Shown: one piece after another, positions 35,612-45,943 of the stretch | How the letters are laid out: the number at the start of each line of letters is the position of its first letter | How positions within the stretch are numbered: position 1 is the first letter of the stretch | Assembly: GCF_001518815.1 (NCBI RefSeq) | Contig: NZ_CP013987.1 | Coordinates: 372,001-436,000, forward strand | Reading direction: 5' to 3' | Source: Pseudomonas oryzihabitans | Lineage (GTDB): Bacteria; Pseudomonadota; Gammaproteobacteria; Pseudomonadales; Pseudomonadaceae | Length of the DNA: 64,000 nt | Notes under the pieces: generated by a model | The model's database searches: none | Seen by the model: the letters and a program-made list of their open reading frames with translations, nothing else | Told to the model about the DNA's origin: nothing | Made by a program: the position numbers and the translations under genes

Positions 35612-37153
35612 TCAGATCGGCGAGGCCAGATCCAGACGGCGGTCCTGGTCGCGACTCTCATGGCGGGGTGGAACAAGGAAGCTCTGGGCGACGTCTTCGC
35701 CCCTCATGCTTTCCAGGCGGATGTCGAAACCCCAGAGCCGGTGCAGGTGCTTGAGCACCTCGTCCGTGGAATTGCCCAGCGGCTTGCGATCATGCTGGAA
35801 GTGGCGAAGGGTGAGCGAGCGATCGCCGCGCCGGTCGACGTTCCAGATCTGCACATTGGGCTCGCGATTGCCCAGGTTGTACTGGGCGGCGAGCTGTTCG
35901 CGGATCAGGCGATAACCAGCGTCGTCATGGATGGCCGCTACCTCCAGTTCGTCGCGCTGATCGTCATCGAGAATGCTGAACAGCTTGAGGTCGCGGATCA
36001 CCTTGGGCGAAAGGTACTGCAGGATGAAGCTCTCGTCCTTGAAGCTCTTCATGGCGAAGGTGACGGTGGCCAGCCAGTCGCTGCCGGCGATGTCGGGGAA
36101 CCAGCGGCGGTCTTCTTCCGTAGGGTCCTCGCAGATGCGGCGGATGTCGCGGAACATGGCGAAGCCCAGGGTGTAGGGGTTGATGCCGCTGTAGTAGGGG
36201 CTGTCGAAGCCCGGCTGGTAGATCACCCCGGCGTGGGATTGCAGGAATTCGAACATGAAGCCTTCGGTCACCAGGCCCTCGTCGTAGAGATCGTTGAGCA
36301 GGGTGTAGTGCCAGAAGGTAGCCCAGCCCTCGTTCATCACCTGGGTCTGGCGCTGGGGATAGAAGTACTGGGCGATCTTGCGCACGATGCGGATCACCTC
36401 GCGCTGCCATGGCTCCAGCAGCGGGGCATGCTTTTCCAGGAAATAGAGGATGTTTTCCTGGGGTTCGGCGGGAAAGCGCGCGCCCTCGTCATGCAGCTCC
36501 TTGCCGGCCATCTTGGGAATGGTCCGCCAGAGATCGTTGACCTGGCGTTGCAGCTGCTCTTCGCGTTCCTTCTGCCGCTGGCGTTCCTCGGCGGCGGAGA
36601 TCGGATAGGGCCGCTTGTAGCGATCCACCCCGTAGTTCATCAGGGCATGGCAGGAATCCAGCAGCTCTTCCACTGCATCGATGCCATGGCGTTCCTCGCA
36701 CTGGGTGATGTACTGCTTGGCGAACACCAGGTAGTCGATGATGGAGCTGGCATCGGTCCAGGTGCGGAACAGGTAGTTGCCCTTGAAGAAGCTGTTGTGG
36801 CCATAGCAGGCATGGGCGATCACCAGTGCCTGCATGGTCATGGTGTTCTCTTCCATGAGGTAGGCGATGCAGGGATCGGAATTGATCACGATCTCGTAGG
36901 CCAGGCCCATCTGGCCGCGGCTGTAGTGCTTCTCGGTATGCAGGAAGTGCTTGCCGTAGGACCAGTGGTTGTAGCCGATGGGCATGCCGACGGAAGCATA
37001 GGCATCCATCATCTGCTCGGCGGTGATCACCTCGATCTGGTTGGGGTAGGTGTCCAGCGCATAGCGCTTGGCGATCCGGGCGATCTCCCGGTCGTAGGTC
37101 TGGATCAGCTCGAAGGTCCATTCCGAACCGGTGGAGATGGGCTCACGCTTCAT
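35612..37153 (-). CDS. SpoVR family protein (YcgB)
   Basis: 513 residues, the normal length of the proteobacterial SpoVR/YcgB family. Motifs seen: [28 protein letters not shown] near residue 70, [10 protein letters not shown], and [11 protein letters not shown] in the middle, whose His residues could bind metal. The family was named from Bacillus spore cortex formation but its biochemical role is unknown. The ATG at 37153 overlaps the yeaH stop by 4 bp (ATGA) and has GGAG upstream. Third gene of prkA-yeaH-spoVR, a conserved stress and stationary-phase operon. Confidence 0.93.
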   Translation of the reverse strand: MKREPISTGSEWTFELIQTYDREIARIAKRYALDTYPNQIEVITAEQMMDAYASVGMPIGYNHWSYGKHFLHTEKHYSRGQMGLAYEIVINSDPCIAYLMEENTMTMQALVIAHACYGHNSFFKGNYLFRTWTDASSIIDYLVFAKQYITQCEERHGIDAVEELLDSCHALMNYGVDRYKRPYPISAAEERQRQKEREEQLQRQVNDLWRTIPKMAGKELHDEGARFPAEPQENILYFLEKHAPLLEPWQREVIRIVRKIAQYFYPQRQTQVMNEGWATFWHYTLLNDLYDEGLVTEGFMFEFLQSHAGVIYQPGFDSPYYSGINPYTLGFAMFRDIRRICEDPTEEDRRWFPDIAGSDWLATVTFAMKSFKDESFILQYLSPKVIRDLKLFSILDDDQRDELEVAAIHDDAGYRLIREQLAAQYNLGNREPNVQIWNVDRRGDRSLTLRHFQHDRKPLGNSTDEVLKHLHRLWGFDIRLESMRGEDVAQSFLVPPRHESRDQDRRLDLASPI

Positions 37154-38421
37154 GACACGAGTCTCCGCTGGAACAGTTCGCGGAACACGGGATAGATATC
37201 CCCCGCCGAGACGATCTGCTGCTGCGAGAAGGAATCCGGGAACGCACCGCGAACGTTCTCGTACTCGTACCACAGCGCCTGGTGTTCGCGCGGGGTGATC
37301 TCCACGTAGGTGTAGTACTGCATGAAGGGCAGGATCTGCTTGGTCAGGATCTCCCGGCAGATGGGCGAGTCGTCATTCCAGTTGTCGCCGTCGGAGGCCT
37401 GGGCGGCATAGAGATTCCACTCGTTGACCGGGTAGCGCTCGGCCATGACTTCCTGCATGAGCTTGAGGGCGCTGGAGACGATGGTGCCGCCGGTTTCGCG
37501 GGAGTAGAAGAACTCTTCCTCGTCCACTTCCTTGGCACTGGTGTGGTGACGGATGAACACCACCTCGATGCGCTCGTAATTCCGCTTGAGAAAAAGGTAG
37601 AGCAGGATGTAAAAGCGCTTGGCGATGTCCTTGGTGGCCTGGGTCATGGAACCGGAGACGTCCATCAGGCAGAACATCACCGCTTTCGAGCTGGGGCTGG
37701 GCTGCTTGGAGAGCAGGTTGTACTTGAGGTCGAAGGTGTCCAGGAAGGGCACCTTGTCGATGCGCGCGCGCAGTCGCTCGATCTCGACCTCCAGCGCCTG
37801 GATGTCGCCCAGGTTATCGGGCTCCTCCACGCGCAGCCGCGCCAGTTCCGCCTTGGCTTCGCGCAGCTTGTTGCGGCTGCCGCCGGAGAGGGCGATGCGC
37901 CGGGCATGGGAGGCGCGCAGGGTGCGGATGATGTTGATGCGGGCCGGATTGCCCTCGTTGCTGATGCCGGCGCGTACCGTCTTGAAGGTGTCGGTGCCGG
38001 TCAGCTGCTTCTTGACCAGATTGGGCAGCTCCAGGTCTTCGAACATGAAGTCGAGGAACTCGTCCTGGGTGATCTGGAAGGCGAATTCGTCCATGCCTTC
38101 GCCGCTGTTGCTGGCCTTGCCCTGGCCCTGACCACCGCCGCCGCCCTGGGGGCGCGGGATGCGTTCGCCGCTGACGAATTCCTTGTTGCCCGGATGGACG
38201 ATGGTCTGGCGTCCGCCCTTGCCCTGATAAAGGGCGGGCTCGTCGATGTCGCGGGCAGGAATGCTGATCTGCTCGCCGTGTTCCATGTCGGTGATGGAGC
38301 GCCGGCTCACGGCTTCCTCGACCGCCTTCTTGATGTGCTCACGGTAACGCCGCAGGAAACGCGTGCGGTTCACCGTGCTTTTGTTCTTGCCGTTTAGACG
38401 CCGGTCGATGACATAACTCAT
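37150..38421 (-). CDS. yeaH: YeaH/YhbH family protein (DUF444)
   Basis: 423 residues. A basic N-terminus ([14 protein letters not shown]), a Gly/Gln-rich segment (about 90-105), and a von Willebrand-like C-terminal part with the metal-ion site DVSGSMTQ at about 250. Such VWA proteins often work with an AAA+ partner; here the partner is PrkA, encoded upstream. Function is unknown; the E. coli homologue is expressed with yeaG under nitrogen and stationary stress. It overlaps the spoVR start by 4 bp and lies 76 bp after prkA. Confidence 0.93.
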   Translation of the reverse strand: MSYVIDRRLNGKNKSTVNRTRFLRRYREHIKKAVEEAVSRRSITDMEHGEQISIPARDIDEPALYQGKGGRQTIVHPGNKEFVSGERIPRPQGGGGGQGQGKASNSGEGMDEFAFQITQDEFLDFMFEDLELPNLVKKQLTGTDTFKTVRAGISNEGNPARINIIRTLRASHARRIALSGGSRNKLREAKAELARLRVEEPDNLGDIQALEVEIERLRARIDKVPFLDTFDLKYNLLSKQPSPSSKAVMFCLMDVSGSMTQATKDIAKRFYILLYLFLKRNYERIEVVFIRHHTSAKEVDEEEFFYSRETGGTIVSSALKLMQEVMAERYPVNEWNLYAAQASDGDNWNDDSPICREILTKQILPFMQYYTYVEITPREHQALWYEYENVRGAFPDSFSQQQIVSAGDIYPVFRELFQRRLVS

Positions 38422-38497
38422 ACAGGCCCTCCGGGCTATTGCAGGACGCCGCGACGACGCAGCTGGCGCGTCGTCGCGGGTTCAGCCTCAGGCTGCC

Positions 38498-40420
38498 TTA
38501 CTGCGACTTGCGTACCCGTGAATACCATTCGGACAGCAGTCGCACCTGCTTCTCGGTGTATCCACGCTCTACCATGCGGGTCACGAAGTCGCTGTGCTTC
38601 TGCTGGTCTTCCTTGCTGGCCTTGGCATTGAAGCTGATGACCGGCAGGAGCTCCTCGGTGTTGGAGAACATCTTCTTCTCGATCACCGCCCGCAGCTTCT
38701 CGTACGACAGCCAGCTCGGATTCTTGCCGTTATTGTTGGCCCGGGCGCGCAACACGAAGTTGACGATCTCGTTACGGAAATCCTTCGGATTGCTGATGCC
38801 GGCCGGCTTCTCGATCTTCTCCAGCTCCTCGTTGAGGGAGGCGCGATTGAGGATCTCGCCGGTTTCCGGGTCGCGGTATTCCTGGTCCTGGATCCAGAAG
38901 TCCGCATAGAGCACGTAGCGGTCGAAGATGTTCTGGCCGTACTCGCTGTAGGACTCGAGGTAGGCGGTCTGGATCTCCTTGCCGATGAACTCCACGTAGC
39001 GCGGCGCCAGGTATTCCTTGATGAATCTCATGTAGCGTTCGCGGGTCTCGGCCGGGAACTGCTCGGCTTCGATCTGCTGCTCCAGCACATAGAGCAGGTG
39101 CACCGGGTTGGCGGCGATCTCGTTGGCGTCGAAGTTGAACACTCGCGAGAGGATCTTGAAGGCGAAGCGCGTGGACAGGCCGTTCATGCCTTCGTCGACG
39201 CCCGCGCTGTCGCGGTATTCCTGGATCGACTTGGCCTTGGGATCGGTGTCCTTGAGGTTTTCGCCGTCGTAGACGCGCATCTTCGAGTAGATGTTGGAAT
39301 TTTCCGGCTCCTTGAGGCGCGAGAGCACGGAGAACTGGGCCAGCATCTTGAGGGTGTCCGGCGCGCAGTGGGCGTTGGCCAGGGAGCTGTTGACCAGCAA
39401 CTTGTCGTAGATATGGATCTCGTCGGAGACGCGCAGGCAGTAGGGCACCTTGACGATGTAGATCCGGTCGATGAAGGCTTCGTTGTTCTTGTTGTTGCGG
39501 AAGGTGTGCCACTCGGATTCGTTGGAGTGGGCCAGGATGATGCCGCTGTAGGGCAGGGCGCCGAGGCCCTCGGTGCTGTTGTAGTTGCCTTCCTGGGTCG
39601 CAGTCAGCAGCGGGTGCAGGACCTTGATCGGGGCCTTGAACATCTCCACGAATTCCATCATGCCCTGGTTCGCACGGCACAGAGCGCCGGAGTAGCTGTA
39701 GGCGTCCGCATCGTTCTGCGGGTATTCCTCCAGTTTGCGGATGTCCACCTTGCCCACCAGGGCGGAGATGTCCTGGTTGTTCTCGTCGCCCGGTTCGGTC
39801 TTGGCGATGGCGATCTGATTGAGGATGGAAGGGTAGAGCTTGACCACCCGGAACTTGCTGATGTCGCCGCCGAATTCCTGCAGGCGCTTGGCCGCCCAGG
39901 GCGACATGATGCTGCGCAGGTAATGGCGGGGGATGCCGTAGTCCTCTTCAAGGATCTGGCCGTCCTCGTCGGGGTTGAACAGCCCGAGGGGCGATTCGAA
40001 CACCGGCGAGCCCTTGATGGCGTAGAAGGGGACCTTCTCGATCAGGTGCTTGAGTTTTTCTGCGAGGGACGACTTGCCGCCGCCCACCGGGCCAAGCAGA
40101 TAAAGGATCTGCTTTTTCTCTTCCAGGCCCTGCGCCGCATGGCGGAAGTAGGACACGATCTGCTCGATGCAGTCTTCCATGCCATGGAAGTCGGCAAAGG
40201 CCGGGTAGCGGCGGATGACCTTGTTGGAAAAGATGCGTGATAGGCGTGAGTCACTGGTGGTGTCCACCAGTTCGGGTTCGCCGATGGCCATGAGCATGCG
40301 CTCGGCGGCACTGGCAAAGGCGGTACGATCCTTCTTGCAGATCTCAAGGTATTCCTGAAGGGAATACTCTTCCTGGCGAGTCGCTTCGAAACGCCCCTGG
40401 AAGTGACTGAAAATGCTCAT
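38498..40420 (-). CDS. prkA: PrkA family AAA+ serine protein kinase (YeaG)
   Basis: 640 residues from the ATG at 40420, which follows GGAGACG. The N-terminal AAA+ module has the Walker A GPVGGGKSS near residue 110. The C-terminal PrkA domain has YIKVPYCLRVSDE-like and AKSIQEYRDSAG motifs. PrkA was reported as a serine kinase, and its E. coli homologue YeaG affects adaptation to nitrogen starvation. It heads prkA-yeaH-spoVR and has a 364-bp upstream region that must contain the promoter. An in-frame start 27 codons earlier lacks support. Confidence 0.95.
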   Translation of the reverse strand: MSIFSHFQGRFEATRQEEYSLQEYLEICKKDRTAFASAAERMLMAIGEPELVDTTSDSRLSRIFSNKVIRRYPAFADFHGMEDCIEQIVSYFRHAAQGLEEKKQILYLLGPVGGGKSSLAEKLKHLIEKVPFYAIKGSPVFESPLGLFNPDEDGQILEEDYGIPRHYLRSIMSPWAAKRLQEFGGDISKFRVVKLYPSILNQIAIAKTEPGDENNQDISALVGKVDIRKLEEYPQNDADAYSYSGALCRANQGMMEFVEMFKAPIKVLHPLLTATQEGNYNSTEGLGALPYSGIILAHSNESEWHTFRNNKNNEAFIDRIYIVKVPYCLRVSDEIHIYDKLLVNSSLANAHCAPDTLKMLAQFSVLSRLKEPENSNIYSKMRVYDGENLKDTDPKAKSIQEYRDSAGVDEGMNGLSTRFAFKILSRVFNFDANEIAANPVHLLYVLEQQIEAEQFPAETRERYMRFIKEYLAPRYVEFIGKEIQTAYLESYSEYGQNIFDRYVLYADFWIQDQEYRDPETGEILNRASLNEELEKIEKPAGISNPKDFRNEIVNFVLRARANNNGKNPSWLSYEKLRAVIEKKMFSNTEELLPVISFNAKASKEDQQKHSDFVTRMVERGYTEKQVRLLSEWYSRVRKSQ

Positions 40421-40784
40421 GACGTCTCCTCGCTGGATACCCTGGACCAGCTTGGAATCGATGCCTGGAGCCTTGCCTTGCTGCCGGTGGGGAGCGGTCA
40501 TGCCGGGCGACGAAAGATAACGTCTCTAATACCTTCGCGGTCGTCTTGCCTAATCGATCCTTCACGCCTGCAGAAGTAGGGTTGGGTTTCGAGAGACGCA
40601 CGAGGAGACCGATGGAAACGGTCCCCCTGGAATTCCCCCGAATCTCCAGTGGTTACACCGATGGTCCAAAGCCGGTTATCGAGCCCGCCGTTTCCGGAGG
40701 GCCTGATTCCAGAATAGTCCTATCTGCGAGATGTGGAAGAGCCAATTCGGTTTATTCTTGTAACGACAGCGTCAACCCGCTGTG
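40421..40784. other. 364-bp region upstream of prkA
   Basis: No gene that I trust; an 80-codon plus-strand frame here has no family likeness. It should contain the prkA operon promoter: CTATTCT (minus strand, near 40712-40718) could serve as an RpoS-type -10, but I see no clear -35 and no sigma-54 site. A weak hairpin ACAGCG/CGCTGT (40766-40783) may end glpE transcription. Confidence 0.5.
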
Positions 40785-41114
40785 TTAAACGGCCTGCCCG
40801 CTTTCGGTCTGCTCGGGATAGAGGGTGCGCCAGTTTTCGAAGCCGCCGTCGACGCTGTAGACCTGACTGAAGCCCTGGCCGGCAAAGAAGGCCGCCGCGC
40901 TTTGGCTGGAATGGCCGTGGTAGCAGAACACCAGCAGCGGCGCGTCCAGATCCGCGGCGGCGATGAAGTCGTGGATGTTCTGGTTGTCGACCCGCTGGGC
41001 ACCGGCGACGTGCAGGGTGGCGTAGCTGTGCGGGTCGCGGATGTCGACGATCCGGGCGCCCTCACAGCGCAGTTCCAGGGCCCGTTCGGGGGAGATACAG
41101 GTGAATTCGCTCAT
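40785..41114 (-). CDS. glpE: Thiosulfate sulfurtransferase GlpE
   Basis: 109 residues, a single rhodanese domain. The active-site loop [11 protein letters not shown] carries the Cys at about residue 62, as in E. coli GlpE (CYHG motif). The start at 41114 overlaps the apaH stop (ATGA) and follows GGAGAAGA. It moves sulfur from thiosulfate to cyanide or thioredoxin. It is the last gene of the lptD-to-glpE run, not next to glp genes as in E. coli. Confidence 0.93.
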   Translation of the reverse strand: MSEFTCISPERALELRCEGARIVDIRDPHSYATLHVAGAQRVDNQNIHDFIAAADLDAPLLVFCYHGHSSQSAAAFFAGQGFSQVYSVDGGFENWRTLYPEQTESGQAV

Positions 41115-41932
41115 TTCTTCTCCTTGCAACTGCAGAGATGACGGCGGTTGCCGTCGACGTCGAGCAGGGTCATGTCGCCGCCCCAGACGCAGCCGCTGTC
41201 GAGCGCCTCGACATTGGGCGCGGCGCATTGCCCCTTGAGCGCGGCCCAGTGGCCGAACAGAATCCGCACGTCTTGAGTCAAGCGATGGCCATGGCTGAAC
41301 CAGGGGGCGAAGCCGGCCGGCGCACTGTCCAGGCCTTCCTTGCTCTTGAACTCCAGACGCCCTTCCGGGCTGCAGAATCTCATGCGAGTCAGGTAGTTGG
41401 TGATCAGGCGCAGGCGGTCCTGGCCCTCGAGATCATCTTGCCAGAGCGTCGGCTCATTGCCATACATCTGCTCCAGAAAGGGCACGTATGCCGCTTCATC
41501 GCGCAACACGGCCTCTACCTCGCCAGCCAGGCTCAGCGCCTGGGCCAGCGTCCACTGTGGCGGCAGGCCAGCGTGGACGAGTACGCAATTGCGCTCGGCG
41601 TCGTGCTGGATCAGCGGCAGCTGGCGCAGCCAGAACAACAGTTCATCGCGGTCGGGCGCGGCGAGGATGTCGCTCAGGGTGTCCTGCTTCTTCAGCTTGG
41701 CGCCGCCGAAGGCGACCGCCAGCAGGTGCAGGTCGTGGTTGCCCAGGACACTGACTACCGAGTCGCGCATGGCGTAGAGGTATCTCAGGGTTTCCAGGGA
41801 TTGCGGTCCGCGATTGACCAGGTCACCCACCAGCCAGAGGCGGTCCTTGGCGGGATCGAAGCGGACCTCGTCGAGCAGACACTTGAGCGGGTCGAGGCAA
41901 CCTTGCAGGTCGCCAACGGCGTACAGCGTCAT
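41111..41932 (-). CDS. apaH: Symmetrical bis(5'-nucleosyl)-tetraphosphatase ApaH
   Basis: 273 residues of the PPP-type metallophosphatase fold: [13 protein letters not shown] (GDxxG), [12 protein letters not shown] (GDxxDRG variant with Asn) and [11 protein letters not shown] (GNHD). It splits Ap4A to two ADP and also removes Np4N caps from RNA in E. coli. The gene normally follows apaG almost directly; here a 160-bp gap with a small repeat element separates them. The stop overlaps glpE. Confidence 0.96.
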   Translation of the reverse strand: MTLYAVGDLQGCLDPLKCLLDEVRFDPAKDRLWLVGDLVNRGPQSLETLRYLYAMRDSVVSVLGNHDLHLLAVAFGGAKLKKQDTLSDILAAPDRDELLFWLRQLPLIQHDAERNCVLVHAGLPPQWTLAQALSLAGEVEAVLRDEAAYVPFLEQMYGNEPTLWQDDLEGQDRLRLITNYLTRMRFCSPEGRLEFKSKEGLDSAPAGFAPWFSHGHRLTQDVRILFGHWAALKGQCAAPNVEALDSGCVWGGDMTLLDVDGNRRHLCSCKEKK

Positions 41933-41955
41933 CGGGACTCCTGGTATGGGGGGTT

Positions 41956-42096
41956 AGAAGTTCGCGCAAGAGTTGGCGAGTGATTTCTGGTCTGGATCCG
42001 GCGACGCCTCATAGCAAGGCTATGACGTGGCAACGCAGCTCGGGCTGAAAAAGCGCTGCCGAACGCGTGTAGATCCCGTCTGAAACACCACACTAG
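41956..42096. mobile_element. Diverged second copy of the MITE-like element
   Basis: Compared with the reverse complement of 30990-31152, blocks AGAAGTTCGCGCAAGA, TTGGCGAGTGATTT, TCATAGCA-GGCTATG, GCAACGC, AAAAAGCGC and GTGTAGAT appear in the same order. The end CACCACACTAG matches the repeat terminus, but the other terminus has decayed (about 13 of 20). It occupies the apaG-apaH gap and its end overlaps the last codon of apaG. Confidence 0.7.
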
Positions 42097-42479
42097 TGTA
42101 GCGAGCCGGGTACGGCCAGGCGGAAAGTGGGAATGGCGGCCTCGAAGCTGTGGCCGTCACTGGCGACCATCTGGTAGCTGCCCCTCATGCTGCCCACCTG
42201 GGTCGGCATCAGGGTGCCGCTGGAATAGCTGTGGGTCTCGCCTGGCGCGATCAGCGGTTGTTCACCGACCACACCTGGCCCGCGGACTTCCTGCGCCTCG
42301 CCATTGCCATCGGTGATGATCCAGTGACGGCTGAGCAGCTGCGCCGGCAGCTGACCGTCGTTGCGGATGCTCACGTCGTAGGCGAAGGCGTAGCGCTCCT
42401 GGCTGGCGCTGGACTGTTCAGGCAGGTAGCGGGTGGTGACCTGCACGGTGATGAGGTAGCGCGGATCGGGCTCGGTCAC
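42093..42479 (-). CDS. apaG: ApaG (Co2+/Mg2+ efflux-associated protein)
   Basis: 128 residues, the usual ApaG length, a fibronectin-III-like beta sandwich: [13 protein letters not shown], the [10 protein letters not shown] segment and [20 protein letters not shown]. Its precise role is unclear; mutants in Salmonella affect cobalt resistance. It starts at GTG (42479). It is between ksgA and apaH as in most gammaproteobacteria, but its stop codon now lies at the edge of the repeat element. Confidence 0.95.
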   Translation of the reverse strand: MTEPDPRYLITVQVTTRYLPEQSSASQERYAFAYDVSIRNDGQLPAQLLSRHWIITDGNGEAQEVRGPGVVGEQPLIAPGETHSYSSGTLMPTQVGSMRGSYQMVASDGHSFEAAIPTFRLAVPGSLH

Positions 42480-42514
42480 GAAAAGGATCTCTGCAGAGGC
42501 GGGATGAAAGGGCG

Positions 42515-43306
42515 TCAGTTAGACGCCAGCTGATTGGCCAGACGCACATAGGCTGCCAGGTCCAGCTGCTCGGGACGCAGTCCCGGATCGACGTCGGCGG
42601 CTTCGATGGCGGCGCTGTCCAGGGTGCCCTTGAGGGTGTTCCTGAGTGTCTTGCGCCGCTGGCCGAAGGCTTCGCGGACGACGCGTTCGAGCAGGGCTGG
42701 ATCGCGGGCCACATGGGGTCTTTCGGTATGGGGCACCAGGCGGACGATGGCCGAGTCCACCTTTGGCGGTGGATTGAAGGCGCCCGGACCGACGTTGAAC
42801 AGGTGCTCCACGCGGCAGTGGTACTGCACCATGATCGACAATCGGCCCCAGTCGCCATTGCCAGGCACCGCGGCCAGGCGTTCCACCACTTCCTTCTGCA
42901 ACATGAAGTGCATGTCGGCGATGATGTCGGCGAAGCTGAGCAGGTGGAAGATCAGCGGCGTGGAGATGTTGTAGGGCAGATTGCCCACGACCCTTAGCCG
43001 ATCGCCTGCAGCGATGCTGGAGAGGTCGTACTTCATGGCGTCGCCCTGGTGCAGGGTGAACAGCGGGTTGAGACCGAACTTGAGCTTGAGCAGCGGGATC
43101 AGGTCCTGGTCCAGTTCGATGACGTCGAGCTGGGCTCCGCTGTTCAGCAGACCCTCGGTCAGGGCACCCTGGCCCGGGCCGATCTCCAGCAGCCGCTCGC
43201 CGGGCCGCCCATGGATGGCGCGAAGGATGCGATGGATCACCCCGGCGTCGTGCAGGAAATTCTGGCCGAACCTCTTGCGGGCGCGGTGTTGGTAGAGCTC
43301 GGTCAT
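42515..43306 (-). CDS. rsmA: 16S rRNA dimethyladenosine transferase RsmA (KsgA)
   Basis: 263 residues. It dimethylates A1518 and A1519 of 16S rRNA, a late 30S assembly checkpoint. Motifs: [11 protein letters not shown] at the start, the SAM motif [14 protein letters not shown], the catalytic NLPYNIS, and [11 protein letters not shown] place the start at the ATG at 43306, which begins [15 protein letters not shown], rather than at the longer frame. It belongs to the surA-pdxA-ksgA-apaG-apaH order but is separated from pdxA by 289 bp. Confidence 0.96.
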   Translation of the reverse strand: MTELYQHRARKRFGQNFLHDAGVIHRILRAIHGRPGERLLEIGPGQGALTEGLLNSGAQLDVIELDQDLIPLLKLKFGLNPLFTLHQGDAMKYDLSSIAAGDRLRVVGNLPYNISTPLIFHLLSFADIIADMHFMLQKEVVERLAAVPGNGDWGRLSIMVQYHCRVEHLFNVGPGAFNPPPKVDSAIVRLVPHTERPHVARDPALLERVVREAFGQRRKTLRNTLKGTLDSAAIEAADVDPGLRPEQLDLAAYVRLANQLASN

Positions 43307-43595
43307 CTGGTGCTCCGGCGCAGGCGCAGGGCCTGCGATTTCAAGACGGCAAAGACCCACCAGTTTAGCAGACCCTTGGCCACCTCCGGAGCGCTCGGAG
43401 CCTCTTCATAACCTGCTGCGCGTCGGCCAGGCGGTGTTGAAAAGCCTCTAGGGGATCAGCCCCGCCTAGGTGGCCCTGCCGCAATACCCTTTACCACGCA
43501 TGAACTCGTATGCGCGTCCGCTCTGCTTCCTTGGGTCTTTTCGCGGGTGCGGCCTCGGCCTTTCGGCTTTGGTTCGCGACACCATGAACAGGTGC
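43307..43595. other. 289-bp gap between pdxA and ksgA
   Basis: No gene. There is an imperfect inverted repeat AGCCTCTTCA ... TGAAAAGCCT (43399-43446) and a hairpin GGGG-ATCAG-CCCC with flanking CTA/TAG (43448-43470). pdxA and ksgA are close or overlapping in related bacteria, so this DNA looks inserted. Confidence 0.5.
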
Positions 43596-44591
43596 TTAGG
43601 TCACCGAACGGCGATGGCCCGCCATGGTGTAGGCGGTGTCGAGAGCGACCTTCAGGCTGCCGGTATCGATCCGTCCGCTGCCGGCCAGGTCCAGGGCGGT
43701 ACCGTGATCGACCGAGGTGCGAATGATCGGCAGGCCCAGGGTCACATTGACCGCGGCGCCGAAACCCTTGTGCTTGAGCACTGGCAGGCCCTGGTCGTGA
43801 TACATGGCCAGGACCGCATCGCAGTGATCGAGGTGCTTGGGGGTGAAGAGGGTATCGGCAGGCAGCGGCCCGACGAGGTCGAGGCCCTCGGCGCGCAGGC
43901 TGTCCAGTGCCGGCTCGATGATCTCGATCTCTTCGCGGCCCAGGTGACCGCCTTCGCCGGCATGGGGGTTGAGGCCACAGACCAGGATGCGGGGTTGGGC
44001 GACGCCGAAATAGCGTTGCAGGTCGTCGTGCAGGATGCGGGTGACCTGGAGCAGCGTCTGGCGATCGATGGCATCGGCCACCTCGCGCAGCGGCAGGTGG
44101 GTGGTGACCAGGGCGACCCTCAGTCCGGCGGTCGCCAGCAGCATCACCACCTGAGGGGTCTTGGTCAGCTCGGCCAGGAATTCGGTATGGCCGGAAAAGG
44201 CCACGCCGCCGTCGTTGATCACGCCCTTGTGCACCGGCGCGGTGATCATGCCGGCGAAGGTGCCGTCCAGGCAGCCCTGGCCGGCGCGGGTCAGGGTCTG
44301 CAGCACATAATGGGCGTTGGCGGTATCGAGCTGGCCCGTGACGACAGGCGCACCCAGCGGGGTATCCCAGACATAGAGGGCACCCGCCGGTGCCGGCGTT
44401 TCCGGCCAAGCCGCCGGCGCCACCTCGAGCAGGTCGATGGAGAGTCCCAGTTCGACGGCGCGGGCGGTCAGCAGAGCGCGGCTGGCAATGGCGATCAGGG
44501 GGTAGGGCTGAGCCTCCCGGGCCAGCAGCAGGCAGAGGTCGGGACCGATACCGGCGGGTTCACCGGGGGTGAGGGCGAAGCGCAGGGCCAT
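43596..44591 (-). CDS. pdxA: 4-hydroxythreonine-4-phosphate dehydrogenase PdxA
   Basis: 331 residues. It oxidises 4-phosphohydroxy-threonine in vitamin B6 synthesis. Visible motifs: [12 protein letters not shown] at the N-terminus, [11 protein letters not shown], the metal-binding His in [22 protein letters not shown], and [11 protein letters not shown]. The metal His residues (H-x-H region, Asn-Pro-His and Tyr-His-Asp) are all kept. It lies 50 bp behind surA; a hairpin in that gap may attenuate transcription. Confidence 0.96.
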   Translation of the reverse strand: MALRFALTPGEPAGIGPDLCLLLAREAQPYPLIAIASRALLTARAVELGLSIDLLEVAPAAWPETPAPAGALYVWDTPLGAPVVTGQLDTANAHYVLQTLTRAGQGCLDGTFAGMITAPVHKGVINDGGVAFSGHTEFLAELTKTPQVVMLLATAGLRVALVTTHLPLREVADAIDRQTLLQVTRILHDDLQRYFGVAQPRILVCGLNPHAGEGGHLGREEIEIIEPALDSLRAEGLDLVGPLPADTLFTPKHLDHCDAVLAMYHDQGLPVLKHKGFGAAVNVTLGLPIIRTSVDHGTALDLAGSGRIDTGSLKVALDTAYTMAGHRRSVT

Positions 44592-44610
44592 GCACAGCTC
44601 CGGAAACAGA

Positions 44611-44637
44611 AAGGCCGCAGGGGGTACCTGCGGCCTT
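44611..44637 (-). terminator. Hairpin between surA and pdxA
   Basis: A 10-bp perfect stem AAGGCCGCAG/CTGCGGCCTT with a 7-nt loop and a short T-containing tail on the minus strand. As pdxA has no other promoter that I can see, it more likely attenuates than ends transcription. Confidence 0.6.
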
Positions 44638-44641
44638 GGGG

Positions 44642-45943
44642 TTACTGCTTGATCTCGACGTAGGCTTCGTCGCGGATCTGGCGCAACCAGGTCTGCAGCT
44701 CCTGGTCGTACTTGCGACTGCGCAGGAGGTTCAGGGCCTGCTGTTCGCGCGCCTGCTGGGTGTTGTCGGTGGCCCGACGCCCAAGGACTTCCAGGATGTG
44801 CCAGCCAAACGGCGTGTGGAAGGGTTGCGACAGCTGGTTGACCGGAGCGCTGTTCATGACCTCGCGGAACTCCGGTACCAGGGATTCCGGGTTGATCCAG
44901 CCCAGGTCGCCGCCATTGAGCGCCGAGCCCGGATCTTCCGAGAAGCTCTTGGCCAGGGTGGCGAAGCTTTCGCCGTTCTGGATGCGCTCGCGCAGGCGTG
45001 CGGCCAGTCGCTGGGTCTCGGCATCGCTGCGCACGGCATTGGGCTTGAGCAGGATGTGGCGCACATGCACCTCATCGACGATGCTCGCCTCGCCACCACG
45101 CTTCTCTTCCACCTTGAGGATCACGAAGCCGCCGGGGACCCGCACGGGCTGGGTGATGCCGCCGACACCGACGCTACCGATCAGGCGATCGAAGGGCGGG
45201 GGTAGCTGGGCAGCCTTGCGCCAGCCGATCTCGCCGCCGTCGAGGGCGTTGTCGCCGGCCGAGCGGGCGATGGCCAGCTGGTTGAAGTCGGCGCCCTGGC
45301 GTAGCTGGTTGTAGGTGTCCTGGGCCTGGCGTGCGGCGGCATCGAGACCGGCAGTGCCGGCGTTGTCGGCTGCCGGGATCAGGATATTGGCCAGGCGATA
45401 CTCTTCGGACAGCTGCAGCTTGCCGAGGTCGGACGCGAGGAAGTTCTGCACTTCCTGCTGGGTAACCTGTACCCGCTGGCCAACCTGGCGCTGGCGTACC
45501 CGACTGATCATCATCTCGCGACGGACCTGCTCGCGGGCGGCGTCGTAGGAGAGACCGTCGCGAGCCAGGGCTTGACGGAATTCAGCCACGCTCAGGCCAT
45601 TGCGCTGGGCGATGGTGGCCACGGCCTGGTTGAGCTCCTCGTCGGAGATCTTCACGCCCATGCGTCCAGCCAGCTGCATCTGGATGTCTTCCAGAATCAG
45701 GCGCTCTAGCACCTGCTGACGCAGCTCGCTTTCCGGCGGCGCCGCGGCGCCGCGGCGGGTGATGTTCTGCTTGACCTCATTGAGTCGCTGATCGAGCTGG
45801 CTCTGCATGACCACGTCGTTGTCGACGATGGCCACGACCTTGTCCAGCGGTACTACGGCAGCCTGAGCCAGAGGGGTGAGGGCGAGCGCCGCGCCCAGGG
45901 CGAGCGGGCGCAGGGCGTTACATAGCTTGGTCTTCACGTTCAC
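44642..45943 (-). CDS. surA: Periplasmic chaperone/peptidyl-prolyl isomerase SurA
   Basis: 433 residues from the GTG at 45943; a second GTG two codons later (45937) would give MKTKL and may be the true start. A signal peptide ends at AQA (about residue 28). The SurA N-terminal chaperone domain ([20 protein letters not shown] opening) is followed by two parvulin domains (about 175-275 and 285-385; VRHILLKPN and GGDLGWINP in the second). SurA delivers outer-membrane proteins, including LptD, to the Bam complex. The start lies inside the 3' end of lptD (26-bp overlap). Confidence 0.96.
   Translation of the reverse strand: MNVKTKLCNALRPLALGAALALTPLAQAAVVPLDKVVAIVDNDVVMQSQLDQRLNEVKQNITRRGAAAPPESELRQQVLERLILEDIQMQLAGRMGVKISDEELNQAVATIAQRNGLSVAEFRQALARDGLSYDAAREQVRREMMISRVRQRQVGQRVQVTQQEVQNFLASDLGKLQLSEEYRLANILIPAADNAGTAGLDAAARQAQDTYNQLRQGADFNQLAIARSAGDNALDGGEIGWRKAAQLPPPFDRLIGSVGVGGITQPVRVPGGFVILKVEEKRGGEASIVDEVHVRHILLKPNAVRSDAETQRLAARLRERIQNGESFATLAKSFSEDPGSALNGGDLGWINPESLVPEFREVMNSAPVNQLSQPFHTPFGWHILEVLGRRATDNTQQAREQQALNLLRSRKYDQELQTWLRQIRDEAYVEIKQ

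Noticed and set aside
38594-40240. 548-codon plus-strand open frame over prkA
   Set aside because: Antisense shadow; no recognisable domain, while the minus strand gives full-length PrkA.
40546-40788. 80-codon frame in the prkA upstream region
   Set aside because: No family similarity, no ribosome site that I can see, and it overlaps the end of glpE on the other strand; more likely the promoter region.
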